From positions 186,001 to 250,000 of the forward strand of contig NJBM01000005.1 of the NCBI GenBank assembly GCA_005223045.1: a DNA stretch of 64,000 nucleotides, in the 5' to 3' direction. Made by a program: the position numbers and the translations under genes. This document shows, in pieces, positions 23,399 through 32,018 of the stretch (position 1 is the first letter of the stretch; the number at the start of each line of letters is the position of its first letter). A model generated the notes under the pieces. It made no database searches and was not told the origin of the DNA. It saw only the letters and a program-made list of their open reading frames with translations. The stretch is from Planctomycetes bacterium B3_Pla. GTDB lineage: Bacteria > Planctomycetota > Phycisphaerae > Sedimentisphaerales > Anaerobacaceae.

Positions 23399-25573
23399 CT
23401 ACTGAATCAGCCTGGCGTCGTCGAAGTACATCGTTCCTTCGCCACCGGCTGCCGGGCTGCCCTTTGTGCCAATGCCAATAGTAATGGAATTGACGTTAGT
23501 AAGGTCCACGCCGGTAAATTCCGTCAGGTCGATAACCCATTCGTTCCATCCGGTTATCTGCGTTGCGCTCGCGTCGTCGTGATAGACCACCGCATTGCCA
23601 AGAGCGACATACATCCGGTCGGCGGCATTGCCGGAAGCGCCGCGGAACCACAATGACAGCTTCGTAACGCCTTGGTCGCTCCAGTCACGCGGATAAACCA
23701 GCGTCAAGGTCGCCTCTGAGGTCTTGTTGGCGTTGTTGTATGCATACGGCATCGACTGGATGCCACCGTGGACGATAGTCTGCTCGGCGTAGGGAGGCAG
23801 TTCATTGCCAACGAGAGCACCGTTGTCCGTGGTTCCGAAACCGTCAATCCACGACTCGAATATCCTGTTGCTGTTGGGATCGGGGGGGTCGATGTCATTG
23901 TAAGCCTCGAAATCGTCCACGAGAATGAAATCTGCTGTAGCAAAGCTCCAGACAAGACCTTTAACGGTGCCGTCCGGATAGACTTCATCCACCCGCCAGG
24001 CGTAACTGCTGTCCCAGGCAAGTCCTCCGGGATCATAGCTCTCGGCGCCCAGCGCTCTGGGACCTATGTACTCGGGTGAGGCCGTCGTGGCGTTCCCGAC
24101 CGCATCCGCGTCCGTGCCGAAGTATAGCTCGTGCGAGGTGGCATTATCCGCCGCCGTCCAGCTTAGCGTTTCGATCATCTGCACGTCCGCCGCACCGTTG
24201 GCCGGCTGCGGATTACCCACGGCACCCGGAGTCGTGAAGCTCCAGACATCGCCTTTATGTGTGAAGGGGGGATCGAATTCATCGACGCGCCAGTAATAGA
24301 CTTTCTCCGATTCGAGCGGGCCCGGACTGTAGCTGGCGCTTCCCACAGGCGCGCCTCCTGCAGCATTGTTTACATCGTCGAAACTCGTGCCCATATAAAC
24401 GGTGTGCAGCTTGGCGCCGAAACCTGGCGTCCATGTGAAGATCGCGTTCACATCTACAAACTCAGCGCCGTCGGACGGATCGGGACTATAAGCAGTCTTG
24501 GGCGGAATCGAGAAGCTCCAGACATCCCCCTTCCACGGACTGTTCGGCTCGGTGTCGTTGACCTCGTCGATGCGCCAGTAGTAAGTCGTGCCCGGGACAA
24601 GGCCATCCGGATAAGCAAATCCGGGGAAGCCGGCAACAAGAAACGTTGAAGTTTGGTTGCCTCGGAATGTATCACCTGTACCCTCACTTACGTCGTCAAA
24701 ATTGTCGCCTAAATAAACGTCATGCGAGACCGCGAATTCTCCCGGTCGCCAACTAATATTAATCCACGTGTCTTCGTGCACGTCGCCATTACTCGGGTCG
24801 GGGCCGAGCGCATACGGGTATGCCGCGCCGGCGCCTTCAAGTACGGCCAGGAGTTCGTCTTCTGCCAGTGCGTGGTCGTAGAGGCGAACGTCGTCCATCA
24901 TGCCGTTGTACCAACCCTCGGCGAGACTGGGCTTGGTGCCGATTGTGAATTTGGTGACTCCGGTCATGGGCCTGGTCATGCCGGTGCCGCTGTGCCAGAG
25001 AACCCCATTAAAATATACCATCTGGTCACCGGTGTCGGCATTCTTAACAAACGCCCAATGTTGCCAGGAGCCTGCAAATTCCTCGGCCGTGGCCGCCTTC
25101 TGGATCCGGTCATACCCGCCGGCTGTCGTGCCGCCCGTATCGAAGTACACATTGCTGTTACTCCAGGGCACATGGGCGCTCATGACTCTTGATTCGTTAT
25201 TGGGAGGGTCTTGAAATGCTCCGAAGATAAAGTTTGACTGCGGCTGAAAGGCCGGGTCGCCATAAGCCCAGAACGTAAAGGTTGCCTGCATTTCAATGCT
25301 CGACCATGCGTCAGCCGGAAGATCCACATAGGCTGTGCCATCGAAAGCCAGGGCCGTTCCAAATTTTCCGGCCTCCCAGGTCGCATTCGTGATGGTCCCG
25401 TCACGGCCGTAACCGGACGAGTCAACGGCAACCGTGCCGGAGCCGTCATCCAGCTTCCACCAGCCGACAAGCTCTGCCTCTGCTGCGCTGGTCAGAACCA
25501 GGCCCAGCAGAATAACGGCAGAGGCCAAAGGAATAAGTTTCCGCCGTAAGGCGTCCCTTAGTTGATTAGACAT
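23399..25573 (-). CDS. Secreted LamG-like / FN3-like multidomain protein
   Basis: 724 residues. Start ATG is preceded by GAAGGAGG. Residues 1-34 are a signal peptide ending SAAEA. Residues 35-240 form a LamG/concanavalin-like jelly roll (VGWWKLDDGSGTVAVDSSG, LAFDGTAYVDLP, WQHWAFVKNADTGDQMVYFNG, MDDVRLYDHAL). Three FN3-like repeats follow (about 245-350, 352-440, 442-545), each ending in the pattern YYWRxDEV...KGDVWSF. The C-terminal ~180 residues (VDDFEAYND, LSLWFRGASGN, YFDDARL) resemble a carbohydrate-binding beta-sandwich. Polysaccharide attachment is likely but no catalytic domain is present. It is a single-gene unit with its own promoter, leader and terminator. Confidence 0.87.
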   Translation of the reverse strand: MSNQLRDALRRKLIPLASAVILLGLVLTSAAEAELVGWWKLDDGSGTVAVDSSGYGRDGTITNATWEAGKFGTALAFDGTAYVDLPADAWSSIEMQATFTFWAYGDPAFQPQSNFIFGAFQDPPNNESRVMSAHVPWSNSNVYFDTGGTTAGGYDRIQKAATAEEFAGSWQHWAFVKNADTGDQMVYFNGVLWHSGTGMTRPMTGVTKFTIGTKPSLAEGWYNGMMDDVRLYDHALAEDELLAVLEGAGAAYPYALGPDPSNGDVHEDTWINISWRPGEFAVSHDVYLGDNFDDVSEGTGDTFRGNQTSTFLVAGFPGFAYPDGLVPGTTYYWRIDEVNDTEPNSPWKGDVWSFSIPPKTAYSPDPSDGAEFVDVNAIFTWTPGFGAKLHTVYMGTSFDDVNNAAGGAPVGSASYSPGPLESEKVYYWRVDEFDPPFTHKGDVWSFTTPGAVGNPQPANGAADVQMIETLSWTAADNATSHELYFGTDADAVGNATTASPEYIGPRALGAESYDPGGLAWDSSYAWRVDEVYPDGTVKGLVWSFATADFILVDDFEAYNDIDPPDPNSNRIFESWIDGFGTTDNGALVGNELPPYAEQTIVHGGIQSMPYAYNNANKTSEATLTLVYPRDWSDQGVTKLSLWFRGASGNAADRMYVALGNAVVYHDDASATQITGWNEWVIDLTEFTGVDLTNVNSITIGIGTKGSPAAGGEGTMYFDDARLIQ

Positions 25574-25738
25574 GATAGTCCTCCTTCAAAAAAGTAGAGT
25601 TATAAAACAGCTATGCCTTGGCTACACGCCAGAGTAAATACTATTCTCGGCAAGCACGCGACATCCCGATATTCACCGGGTATAGCTATCGGCTGAGATT
25701 GCTTTCAAATGCCTTATCTTGTCCCCTCTCCTTGGGTT
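25574..25738 (-). promoter_or_regulatory. Long, possibly structured 5' leader of the LamG gene
   Basis: About 165 nt separate the predicted transcription start from the ATG. On the minus strand it can form CCGATA...TATCGG and, overlapping with it, CCCG...CGGG, plus a GCC-GAG...CTC-TGGC stem and an AAGGC-containing stem near the ribosome site. This may be a regulatory RNA element; no known riboswitch class could be matched by eye. Confidence 0.35.
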
Positions 25739-25744
25739 GCCGAC

Positions 25745-25773
25745 TTTATAGGACTCACAAAAACAAGACCCAA
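25745..25773 (-). promoter_or_regulatory. Sigma70-type promoter for the LamG gene
   Basis: Minus strand TTGGGT (25773-25768), 17-nt spacer, TATAAA (25750-25745). Spacing is ideal and the gene downstream has no other upstream partner. Confidence 0.6.
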
Positions 25774-26219
25774 AAAACTCCAACTACATAACTACTTTTT
25801 TACACAACGTTATGCTTTTTGTCAAGGATAATCTATCGGACAGTCGTATCTTCGGCTTGGTTCAATCCCGGGTGGCAGCCTCAAGCGCAGCTTGGGGATG
25901 GCAAAGCTCCAAAAGCAGCACCACCATCCCCAAATCCTTTGGATTTGAGGCTGCCACACGCCGTCCATTCGGCCTGGCTCAGACCGACCTGCGGCATGTT
26001 CAGCCCAATTAGTCGGATTTCTTGATGAATCCTTCGGGCCTCGCTCTGTAAATTTTGACAGGAAAGGTCTGATAAAAAAACTCGCAACCCGGCAAAAGCC
26101 GGATAAGTGAAAAGTTTTTGGGGAATAGTCAATATTCTACCTAAATATACTAATCTATCTATTTTAACATTGCCGATAGAGTTTACCATTGACTGAACAG
26201 TTTTAAGGAGATCGAAAAG
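25774..26219. other. Gene-free interval upstream of the PilZ gene
   Basis: Together with the leader this leaves about 650 nt without a convincing gene. It holds the large inverted repeat at 25872-25957, a small CCGGC-AAAA-GCCGG stem near 26092-26105, and an AT-rich stretch (26106-26200) that probably contains the PilZ promoter, though no single -35/-10 pair stands out. Confidence 0.5.
25872..25957. repeat. 86-bp inverted repeat with nested hairpins
   Basis: The outer arms GTGGCAGCCTCAA (25872-25884) and its inverse (25945-25957) match exactly, and inner TTGGGGATGG and CCATCCCCAAA also pair. Each arm holds its own small hairpin (AAGC-GCA-GCTT at 25883-25893; AAATCC-TTT-GGATTT at 25932-25946). 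The whole can fold as a branched cruciform. Confidence 0.65.
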
Positions 26220-26534
26220 ATGCAGGCTTTAATTGAGCAGCGTAAGAATAACCGGAGCAGTGTTTCCTGGCCTGTCAGTGTTTGGATACCGGAGGCAAAC
26301 AGGTTTGTCATTGGTCGAAGCTGCAACATCAGCAAAACGGGTGTCTTTATTACACTTCCTGTGTCGGCCCCTATCCGGACGGGCAAACTCGTAGAGCTAA
26401 ATTTTCCGCGTACGGAGGCCCTCGCACAGGAGAAGGGTCAATTTGCTCGCATCAAAAACGGCAGAGTCGTCAGAGTGGATCGGCAGAATCTGCTCGAAAA
26501 TGCTGAGATCGGCGTCGGCATCGCCTTTGAGTAG
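26220..26534 (+). CDS. PilZ-domain protein
   Basis: 104 residues; ATG preceded by AAGGAG with good spacing. PilZ domains bind cyclic di-GMP. The N-terminal arginine motif is represented by QRKNNRSSVSWPV (residues 5-17) and the second motif by CNISKTGVFI (about 37-46, matching D/NxSxxG). The domain fills the whole protein, so it would act as a small c-di-GMP-dependent adaptor. No cyclase or phosphodiesterase is nearby. The PilX-like genes about 2 kb away are possible functional partners, but this is inference. Confidence 0.88.
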   Translation: MQALIEQRKNNRSSVSWPVSVWIPEANRFVIGRSCNISKTGVFITLPVSAPIRTGKLVELNFPRTEALAQEKGQFARIKNGRVVRVDRQNLLENAEIGVGIAFE

Positions 26535-26841
26535 GTAAGAGCACTCTTTCGGGCATTATTCAAGGGTAGTGAAGAGTCTGTGGTTATCGGACGCACGGGG
26601 CAATGAAAAAGGAAAGCAAAGGCTGGTGACCTCAAACAGGCGTCAGTCTTCTTTCTTATTTATGCCCGCCTCAACAGGTGGTTGTTCGGACGCCGCGACA
26701 GCCTGCTGCAATTCAAATGAGTTCTTGTCATTCCCGCACAAAATCCGTGCAACCCACGTATTCGGCTGTTAGAATTGGATTTATGAAATCCGTACAGCAA
26801 AAGGCAAACAGTAATTCTAAACGTGTGGTCTGCGAAATCCG
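26535..26841. other. Gene-free interval between PilZ and lipB
   Basis: About 307 nt. A 67-residue open frame (26569-26772) has no ribosome site and cysteine/serine-rich, non-protein-like composition. I see no RNA gene, repeat or clear terminator here. Confidence 0.45.
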
Positions 26842-27504
26842 GTGATTGAAGAGATCAAAAAGTGCCCCCTGAAAGTTCGTGATTGCGGGCTTGCCGATTA
26901 CAGGCAAATCCTGGAATTACAGCACGCATTGCACCAGGAAAAGCAGCAAGGCGACATAACAAACACGGTCCTGATTGTTGAGCACCCCGCTGTCATCACT
27001 CTTGGCGCCCGGCAGAGTAACAACAAACTGTTGATCGGTCGAGAGGAATTGGCGTCAAGGCACATCGATGTGGTGGATATCCGCAGAGGGGGCGGGACCA
27101 CCGCTCACAATCCCGGGCAGTTGGTCTTCTATCCAATTCTGGACCTGAACCAAATGGGCCTGGGGATCAGCGAGTACATCAGGGCGTTGGAAGCAATTGG
27201 CGCCGAATTGCTCAAAACGTTGGGCGTCCACAGCATACGGCAAAAAGGTTCCCCGGGCTTGTGGATCGGCGGCAGGAAGATTGCCTCTATCGGCGTGCGT
27301 GCACCGAGATTAGTAACTTCTCACGGCATGGCGATAAACATCAATAATGACCTTAGTATTTTCGATTTCATCGTGCCTTGCGGCCTGGAAAACGTTGAAA
27401 TGACATCAGTGCTGAGAGAGACCGGCAAACGCAACTCGATGAACCGGATAAAGAAGAATCTGGCCGGGATTCTTACAGAATATTTTTCGACGAGCGAAAA
27501 ATGA
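26842..27504 (+). CDS. lipB: Octanoyl-[ACP]:protein N-octanoyltransferase
   Basis: 220 residues from a GTG. Moves the octanoyl group from ACP to the lipoyl domains of target proteins such as GcvH and 2-oxoacid dehydrogenases. LipB signature RGGGTTAHNPGQ at 82-93, Lys146 in GGRKIASIGV, and the catalytic Cys180 in FIVPCGLENVEMTS. The stop overlaps the lipA start by 4 nt, so the two-step lipoylation pathway is translationally coupled. Confidence 0.95.
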   Translation: MIEEIKKCPLKVRDCGLADYRQILELQHALHQEKQQGDITNTVLIVEHPAVITLGARQSNNKLLIGREELASRHIDVVDIRRGGGTTAHNPGQLVFYPILDLNQMGLGISEYIRALEAIGAELLKTLGVHSIRQKGSPGLWIGGRKIASIGVRAPRLVTSHGMAININNDLSIFDFIVPCGLENVEMTSVLRETGKRNSMNRIKKNLAGILTEYFSTSEK

Positions 27505-28397
27505 ACGGCGAACTGACCGATAAATCACGAGTTCGGAGCCGAAAAGCGGGAAAACTCCCGCCCTGGTTGCGCAGGCCCTTGCCGGCCAATGATGCTTTCA
27601 GGCACACCGAGAGAACGCTCAGTTCTCTCGGGCTGGAGACTATATGCAGCAACGCCAACTGCCCCAACCGAGGGCAATGCTGGGAGAGAGGAACGGCAAC
27701 GGTCTTGATCCTGGGCAACGTGTGCACGCGAAATTGCAGGTTTTGTTCCGTAACTGCAGGCAAGCCGGGGCCGCCCGACCCGGGCGAGCCGTCGCGATTG
27801 GCGGAAATGGCAAAGCAGATGCTGCTGAAATACCTGGTAATAACCAGCGTAAACCGCGATGATTTATCGGACGGCGGCGCCGGCCATTTTTGCGATTGCA
27901 TAAACGAAGTGAGGCGGCAATGCCCTGACGTGGAATTCGAAATACTAACGCCTGACTTTCGCAACTGCCAGCCGCAGGCTATAAAGAGCCTGGGCCGATG
28001 CCTGCCCTTCGTTTTCGCCCACAATATTGAAACGGTTCCGTCCTTATATGCGGTCGCCCGGGCCGGAGGAGACTATCAGCGGTCTCTGAGTCTGCTGAGA
28101 ACGGCCAAAGAAAGCTACGGCAGGATTCAGACAAAATCGTCAATTATGCTCGGATTAGGGGAATCCGATGCCGAAGTCGAGCAGGTCTTGCAGGATTTGC
28201 GCGCGGTCGGCTGTGATAGAATCACGATCGGCCAATATCTGAAATCCTCGAAAAATTCGCTCGATGTTGCCGAATTCATCCCACCCGCCAGGTTTGACCG
28301 ATGGAAGCAAAAGGCAGTCGAGTCGGGATTTTCCTGGATCATCTCCGAGCCGTTCGCCCGCAGCTCCTATTTTGCGGAACAGCGGGAAATCGTCTAA
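27501..28397 (+). CDS. lipA: Lipoyl synthase
   Basis: 298 residues. A radical SAM enzyme that inserts two sulfurs into the octanoyl chain. Auxiliary cluster ligands Cys49, Cys54, Cys60 (CSNANCPNRGQC) and SAM cluster Cys75, Cys79, Cys82 (CTRNCRFC) are present. The conserved C-terminal serine region RSSYFAEQ that completes the auxiliary cluster is intact. A damaged fragment of this gene's 3' part lies at 30181-30247 as part of a tandem duplication. Confidence 0.95.
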   Translation: MNGELTDKSRVRSRKAGKLPPWLRRPLPANDAFRHTERTLSSLGLETICSNANCPNRGQCWERGTATVLILGNVCTRNCRFCSVTAGKPGPPDPGEPSRLAEMAKQMLLKYLVITSVNRDDLSDGGAGHFCDCINEVRRQCPDVEFEILTPDFRNCQPQAIKSLGRCLPFVFAHNIETVPSLYAVARAGGDYQRSLSLLRTAKESYGRIQTKSSIMLGLGESDAEVEQVLQDLRAVGCDRITIGQYLKSSKNSLDVAEFIPPARFDRWKQKAVESGFSWIISEPFARSSYFAEQREIV

Positions 28398-28469
28398 AGG
28401 CATTCCCTGCCTGAAAAAACTACTTCTTGCCGCACATAATTATATTTCCTTCGCGATACTTATAGGGCC

Positions 28470-28498
28470 TTGCCTTTGGGCCAAACATTTCTTATATT
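28470..28498 (+). promoter_or_regulatory. Promoter of PilX-like gene 1
   Basis: TTGCCT (28470-28475), 17-nt spacer, TATATT (28493-28498). The duplicated unit keeps the same layout at 30321-30349, which supports it. Confidence 0.6.
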
Positions 28499-28548
28499 TT
28501 ATTTAGCAGACAAATGTAGTTAAAAAATCATCTAAATGGGGTTCTTCC

Positions 28549-28557
28549 GGGGGGGGG
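28549..28557 (+). promoter_or_regulatory. Poly-G Shine-Dalgarno tract, nine G
   Basis: A run of nine G followed by AAA and the ATG at 28561. It occupies the ribosome-binding position. The duplicate gene has seven G and five-to-six A here. Length change by slippage would alter translation initiation. Confidence 0.6.
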
Positions 28558-28560
28558 AAA

Positions 28561-29952
28561 ATGGCACAAGCAAGAAAATCGACTCATCCAAAGCGCGTAG
28601 GCACTGTACTGATCCTGTCCATGATATTCATAGTGATATTCTCGGCCTTAGCTATTTCGATGCTTACGCTCTCCAGCACAAACGCACAACTTGCATCGAA
28701 CCAGCATAAAGTCGATTATGCGCTGGCCAGCGCCGAATCCGGCCTGGAGGTGGAGCGGTACTGGCTGAATCGCGTCATGCTGCCAAGCGCCACTCCGGAA
28801 CCGGACTACCTCAGCACAATAGTCAGCCTGGTGAAGGACGATCTGACTGCTGAAGGCATTACGAATATCACGCTGAGTGATAGCGGCGCCTTTGCACCGG
28901 TGGTCCTGAACTCAACGAACGGGCAGAATTTCGAAGGACAGCTCAACATCGACGCCAACAGCACCAATACTCTGCATGTTCAGGCATCGGGAGGCGCTGG
29001 GCAGGTTTCACGGACAATTGGAGTCTCCTTCGATATCGATGATTACAAATGGCCAATCTTCAATTACGGCATGGCAACAAAAGGTCCCATAAACTACAGT
29101 GGCAATCCCACGACGCTCGTCGCAAGTGAAAACTGGGAGGCGGATATCTATGTCGAAAGTTCAAGCAGCCTCATTGCTGTTGATATCGATGGTAATATAA
29201 ACTTCGATGGCAACCTTACGATAGGCAATCCCGCTGCGAATGTTGAATTTGATGGTGATATACAAATAGCCGGGGAACACGGCGAGGATGCGGTAAACAA
29301 TCATGTTACGATCGGGGAGGATGCATACGTGGAGTTCCCTGTGCCCGACACTGCCCATTTCGAGAGTTACGCAACTGGGATGCTTATCGATTCTTCGACC
29401 GATCCGAACTTTTTTGAGCAATCCGGTATAGTCCTCATAAATGCAAAAATAGCTGCCGGAACCAACCCGGATTTTAAGGGCAACGTGAATATACAGGGAA
29501 TCTTGTTTATTGAATCGCCCAACACCGTCATATTCAGTGGAAACGTGGCCCTGTTTGGTATTATAGTAGGTGACGGTGATTTGGCGACTGATCCCGTTAC
29601 GGACGGTCTCACCTTTTTGGGTAACTTCGCCAGCGGTTCCTATCCCCCGGGAGCTGAATTCGATGCAATCCGGCAGGAAGAAGGAACGTCGATATTGGCG
29701 CCGGGTTTTGCCGGGACGTTCGCGGGCAATTTCTCTACCGTGGAAGGTGTTGTGGCTTTGTCCGGCATGCACTTTTCCGGCAATGTATCCGCACTTATCA
29801 AAGGCACACTTATCAATTATTCCGACGACCCGATGGTTGTAGAGGGCAATCCCTCAATGATGTTTGACCGGGCAGGCAACGTCAAGATCCCCGCCGGCTT
29901 CGATACTTACAAAGTGCTGACTTACAATCCGTCCAGTTACCAGGAATTCTAA
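28561..29952 (+). CDS. PilX-N-terminal-like exported protein, copy 1
   Basis: 463 residues. The N-terminus (basic MAQARKSTHPKRVG, then hydrophobic TVLILSMIFIVIFSALAISML, then ASAESGLEVERYW) matches the PilX/minor-pilin-associated N-terminal domain, including the AES(G/A) motif that follows the helix. The remaining ~400 residues are rich in beta-strands with short repeats around GNV, DFDG and GILFIESPN, suggesting a solenoid or beta-sandwich surface domain. Likely a type IV pilus or type II secretion pseudopilin-related surface protein. No pilus assembly gene is adjacent. Single-gene unit with promoter, poly-G ribosome site and strong terminator. Confidence 0.8.
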   Translation: MAQARKSTHPKRVGTVLILSMIFIVIFSALAISMLTLSSTNAQLASNQHKVDYALASAESGLEVERYWLNRVMLPSATPEPDYLSTIVSLVKDDLTAEGITNITLSDSGAFAPVVLNSTNGQNFEGQLNIDANSTNTLHVQASGGAGQVSRTIGVSFDIDDYKWPIFNYGMATKGPINYSGNPTTLVASENWEADIYVESSSSLIAVDIDGNINFDGNLTIGNPAANVEFDGDIQIAGEHGEDAVNNHVTIGEDAYVEFPVPDTAHFESYATGMLIDSSTDPNFFEQSGIVLINAKIAAGTNPDFKGNVNIQGILFIESPNTVIFSGNVALFGIIVGDGDLATDPVTDGLTFLGNFASGSYPPGAEFDAIRQEEGTSILAPGFAGTFAGNFSTVEGVVALSGMHFSGNVSALIKGTLINYSDDPMVVEGNPSMMFDRAGNVKIPAGFDTYKVLTYNPSSYQEF

Positions 29953-29974
29953 CGACAAGTAATATAATACAAAC

Positions 29975-30032
29975 AACGTCATTCAAGGTCTGGTTGTATC
30001 GAATATATCGTCCTTGAATGACGTTTTTTTTT
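29975..30032 (+). terminator. Strong terminator after PilX-like gene 1
   Basis: Perfect 14-bp stem (29975-29988 with 30012-30025), loop of 23 nt, then a long T-run to 30032. Copied after gene 2 at 31851. Confidence 0.9.
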
Positions 30033-30180
30033 ATCCAAGCAGAACGCACTTCTCCCAATTTTCACTCCACTTTCACTCCGGCGCTCGCCCGTTAAGCTCA
30101 GATAGGTAAGGGGGAATGAACATTTCGACCGAAAATATGAGCCTACTTGGTCCGATATTTCTCTTGAGATTTCAAATGTC

Positions 30181-30247
30181 TGAGCCGATGCCTGCCCTTC
30201 GTTTTCGCCCGCAGCTCCTATTTTGCGGAACAGCGGGAAATCGTCTA
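30181..30247 (+). pseudogene. lipA: Remnant of lipA 3' end
   Basis: The fragment joins two pieces of lipA that are separate in the intact gene: GCCGATGCCTGCCCTTCG (as at 27994-28011) and CGCAGCTCCTATTTTGCGG (as at 28359-28378). The join falls in TTCGCCC, which occurs in the intact gene at 28014 and 28353, so 339 bp were lost between two short direct repeats. It ends at the lipA stop. Not expressed as a functional enzyme. Confidence 0.9.
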
Positions 30248-30320
30248 AAGGCATTCCCGGCCTGAAAAAACTACTTTTTGCCGCATATAATTATATTTCC
30301 ATCGCTATACTTATAGGGCC

Positions 30321-30349
30321 TTGCTTTTGGGCCAAATATTTCTTATATT
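30321..30349 (+). promoter_or_regulatory. Promoter of PilX-like gene 2
   Basis: TTGCTT (30321-30326), 17-nt spacer, TATATT (30344-30349), equivalent to that of copy 1 with one substitution in the -35 box. Confidence 0.6.
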
Positions 30350-30412
30350 TTGGTTAGCGGACAAAAGTTGTTAAAAAATCATCTAAATGGGGTTTTTCCG
30401 GGGGGGAAAAAA

Positions 30413-31828
30413 ATGGCACATGCAAGAAAATTGTCTCATTCCAATTCCAAGCGCGTTGGCACTGTACTCATCCTGTCTATGATATTCATAGTAATATTCT
30501 CGGCCTTAGCTATTTCGATGCTTACGCTCTCCAGCACAAACGCACAACTTGCATCGAACCAGCATAAAGTCGATTATGCGCTGGCCAGCGCCGGATCCGG
30601 CCTGGAGGTGGAACGATACTGGCTGAATCGAGTCATGATGCCGAGCGCCACTCCGGAACCGGACTACCTCAGCACAATAGTCAGCCTGGTGAAGGACGAT
30701 CTGATTGCTGAAGGCATTACGAATATCACGCTGAGTGATAGCGGCGCCTTTGCACCGGTGGTCCTGAACTCAACGAACGGGCAGAATTTCGAAGGACAGC
30801 TCAACATCGACGCCAACAGCACCAATACTCTGCATGTTCAGGCATCGGGAGGCGCTGGGCAGGTTTCACGGACAATTGGAGTCTCCTTCGATATCGATGA
30901 TTACAAATGGCCAATCTTCAATTACGGCATGGCAACAAAAGGTCCCATAATCTACAGCGGCAATCCTACGACGCTCGTCGCAAATGAGAACTGGGAGGCG
31001 GATATCTATGTCGAAAGTTCAGGCAGCGTCATAGCTATTGATATCGATGGTAATGTAAACTTCGATGGCGACCTTACGATAGGCAATCCCGCTGCGAATG
31101 TTGACTTTGATGGTGACGTACAAATAGCCGGGGAACACGGCGAGGATGCGGTAGACAATCATGTTACGATCGGGGAGGATGCATACGTGGAGTTCCCTGT
31201 GCCCGACACTGCCCATTTCGAGACTTACGCAACCGGGATGCTTATCGATTCTTCGACCGATCCGAACTTTTTCGGGGATCCTAATAAAATTGGTACAGGT
31301 AATGCGACCCTCACCAATGCAAAGATAGTTGCCGGAACTAATCCTACTTTTTACTGCAACGTGACAATAGAGGGAATCTTGTTTATCGAATCGCCCAACG
31401 TCGTCATATTCAGTTCAAACATGGCCCTGATGGGTATTATAGTAGGTGACGGCGATTTGGCGACTGATCCCGTTACGGACAGAATCGACGTTTTGGGTAA
31501 CTTCGCCAGCCTTCCCTATCCCCCGGGCGCTGAATTCGATGCAATCCGGCAGGAAGAAGGAACGTCGATAGTAGCGCCGGGTTTTGCCGGGTCGTTCGCG
31601 GGCAATTTCTCCACCGTGGAAGGTGTTATAGCTTTGTCCGGCATGCACTTTTCCGGCAATGTATCTGCCCTTGTCAAAGGCACATTTATCAATTATTCCG
31701 ACGAACCAATGGTTGTAGAGGGCAATCCCTCAATGATGTTTGACCGGGCAGGCAACGTCAAGATCCCTGCCGGCTTCGATACTTACAAAGTGCTGACATA
31801 CAATCCGTCCAGTTACGAGGAATTCTAA
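30413..31828 (+). CDS. PilX-N-terminal-like exported protein, copy 2
   Basis: 471 residues from the ATG at 30413, which follows seven G and a short A run; the longer frame from 30350 runs through promoter sequence. Same architecture as copy 1 and about 90 percent identical by eye. Two differences matter. The conserved glutamate after the hydrophobic helix is changed to glycine (ASAGSG against ASAESG), by a single base. And a patch around residues 284-350 (GDPNKIGTGNATLTNAKI, FYCNVTIEG, DRIDVLGNFASLP) is clearly diverged and longer, while both flanks are nearly identical. Likely a surface protein with a variable region. Confidence 0.8.
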   Translation: MAHARKLSHSNSKRVGTVLILSMIFIVIFSALAISMLTLSSTNAQLASNQHKVDYALASAGSGLEVERYWLNRVMMPSATPEPDYLSTIVSLVKDDLIAEGITNITLSDSGAFAPVVLNSTNGQNFEGQLNIDANSTNTLHVQASGGAGQVSRTIGVSFDIDDYKWPIFNYGMATKGPIIYSGNPTTLVANENWEADIYVESSGSVIAIDIDGNVNFDGDLTIGNPAANVDFDGDVQIAGEHGEDAVDNHVTIGEDAYVEFPVPDTAHFETYATGMLIDSSTDPNFFGDPNKIGTGNATLTNAKIVAGTNPTFYCNVTIEGILFIESPNVVIFSSNMALMGIIVGDGDLATDPVTDRIDVLGNFASLPYPPGAEFDAIRQEEGTSIVAPGFAGSFAGNFSTVEGVIALSGMHFSGNVSALVKGTFINYSDEPMVVEGNPSMMFDRAGNVKIPAGFDTYKVLTYNPSSYEEF

Positions 31829-31850
31829 CGACAGGTAATATAATACAAAC

Positions 31851-31908
31851 AACGTCATTCAAGGTCTGGTTGCATCGAATATACCGTCCTTGAATGACGT
31901 TTTTTTTT
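31851..31908 (+). terminator. Strong terminator after PilX-like gene 2
   Basis: Same 14-bp stem and T-run as at 29975-30032; two loop bases differ while the stem is unchanged. Confidence 0.9.
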
Positions 31909-32018
31909 ATCCAAGCAGAACGCACTTCTCCCAACTTTCACTCCACTTTCACTCCGGCGCTCGCCCGTTAAGCTCAGATAGGTAAGGGGGAATGAACATT
32001 TCGACCGAAAATATGAGC

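Larger units (their letters stand above)
28353..30178 (+). repeat. Tandem duplication, unit A
   Basis: About 1.83 kb from the lipA 3' end through the first PilX-like gene, its terminator and a fragment of the NUDIX gene's 3' end (complementary strand). Nearly the same sequence recurs at 30204-32054. Long blocks are identical in both units, for example about 28845-29085 against 30710-30950. Confidence 0.9.

Noticed and set aside
26087..26110. Riboswitch before the PilZ gene
   Set aside because: A small CCGGC-AAAA-GCCGG hairpin is present but the c-di-GMP riboswitch core could not be recognised.
25881..26189. 102-codon minus-strand frame across the large inverted repeat
   Set aside because: Part of it reads through the palindrome; no start signal. 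Possibly translated remnant of a mobile element, but not supportable as a gene.
26569..26772. 67-codon open frame after the PilZ gene
   Set aside because: No ribosome site, unusual Cys/Ser composition and no recognisable family.
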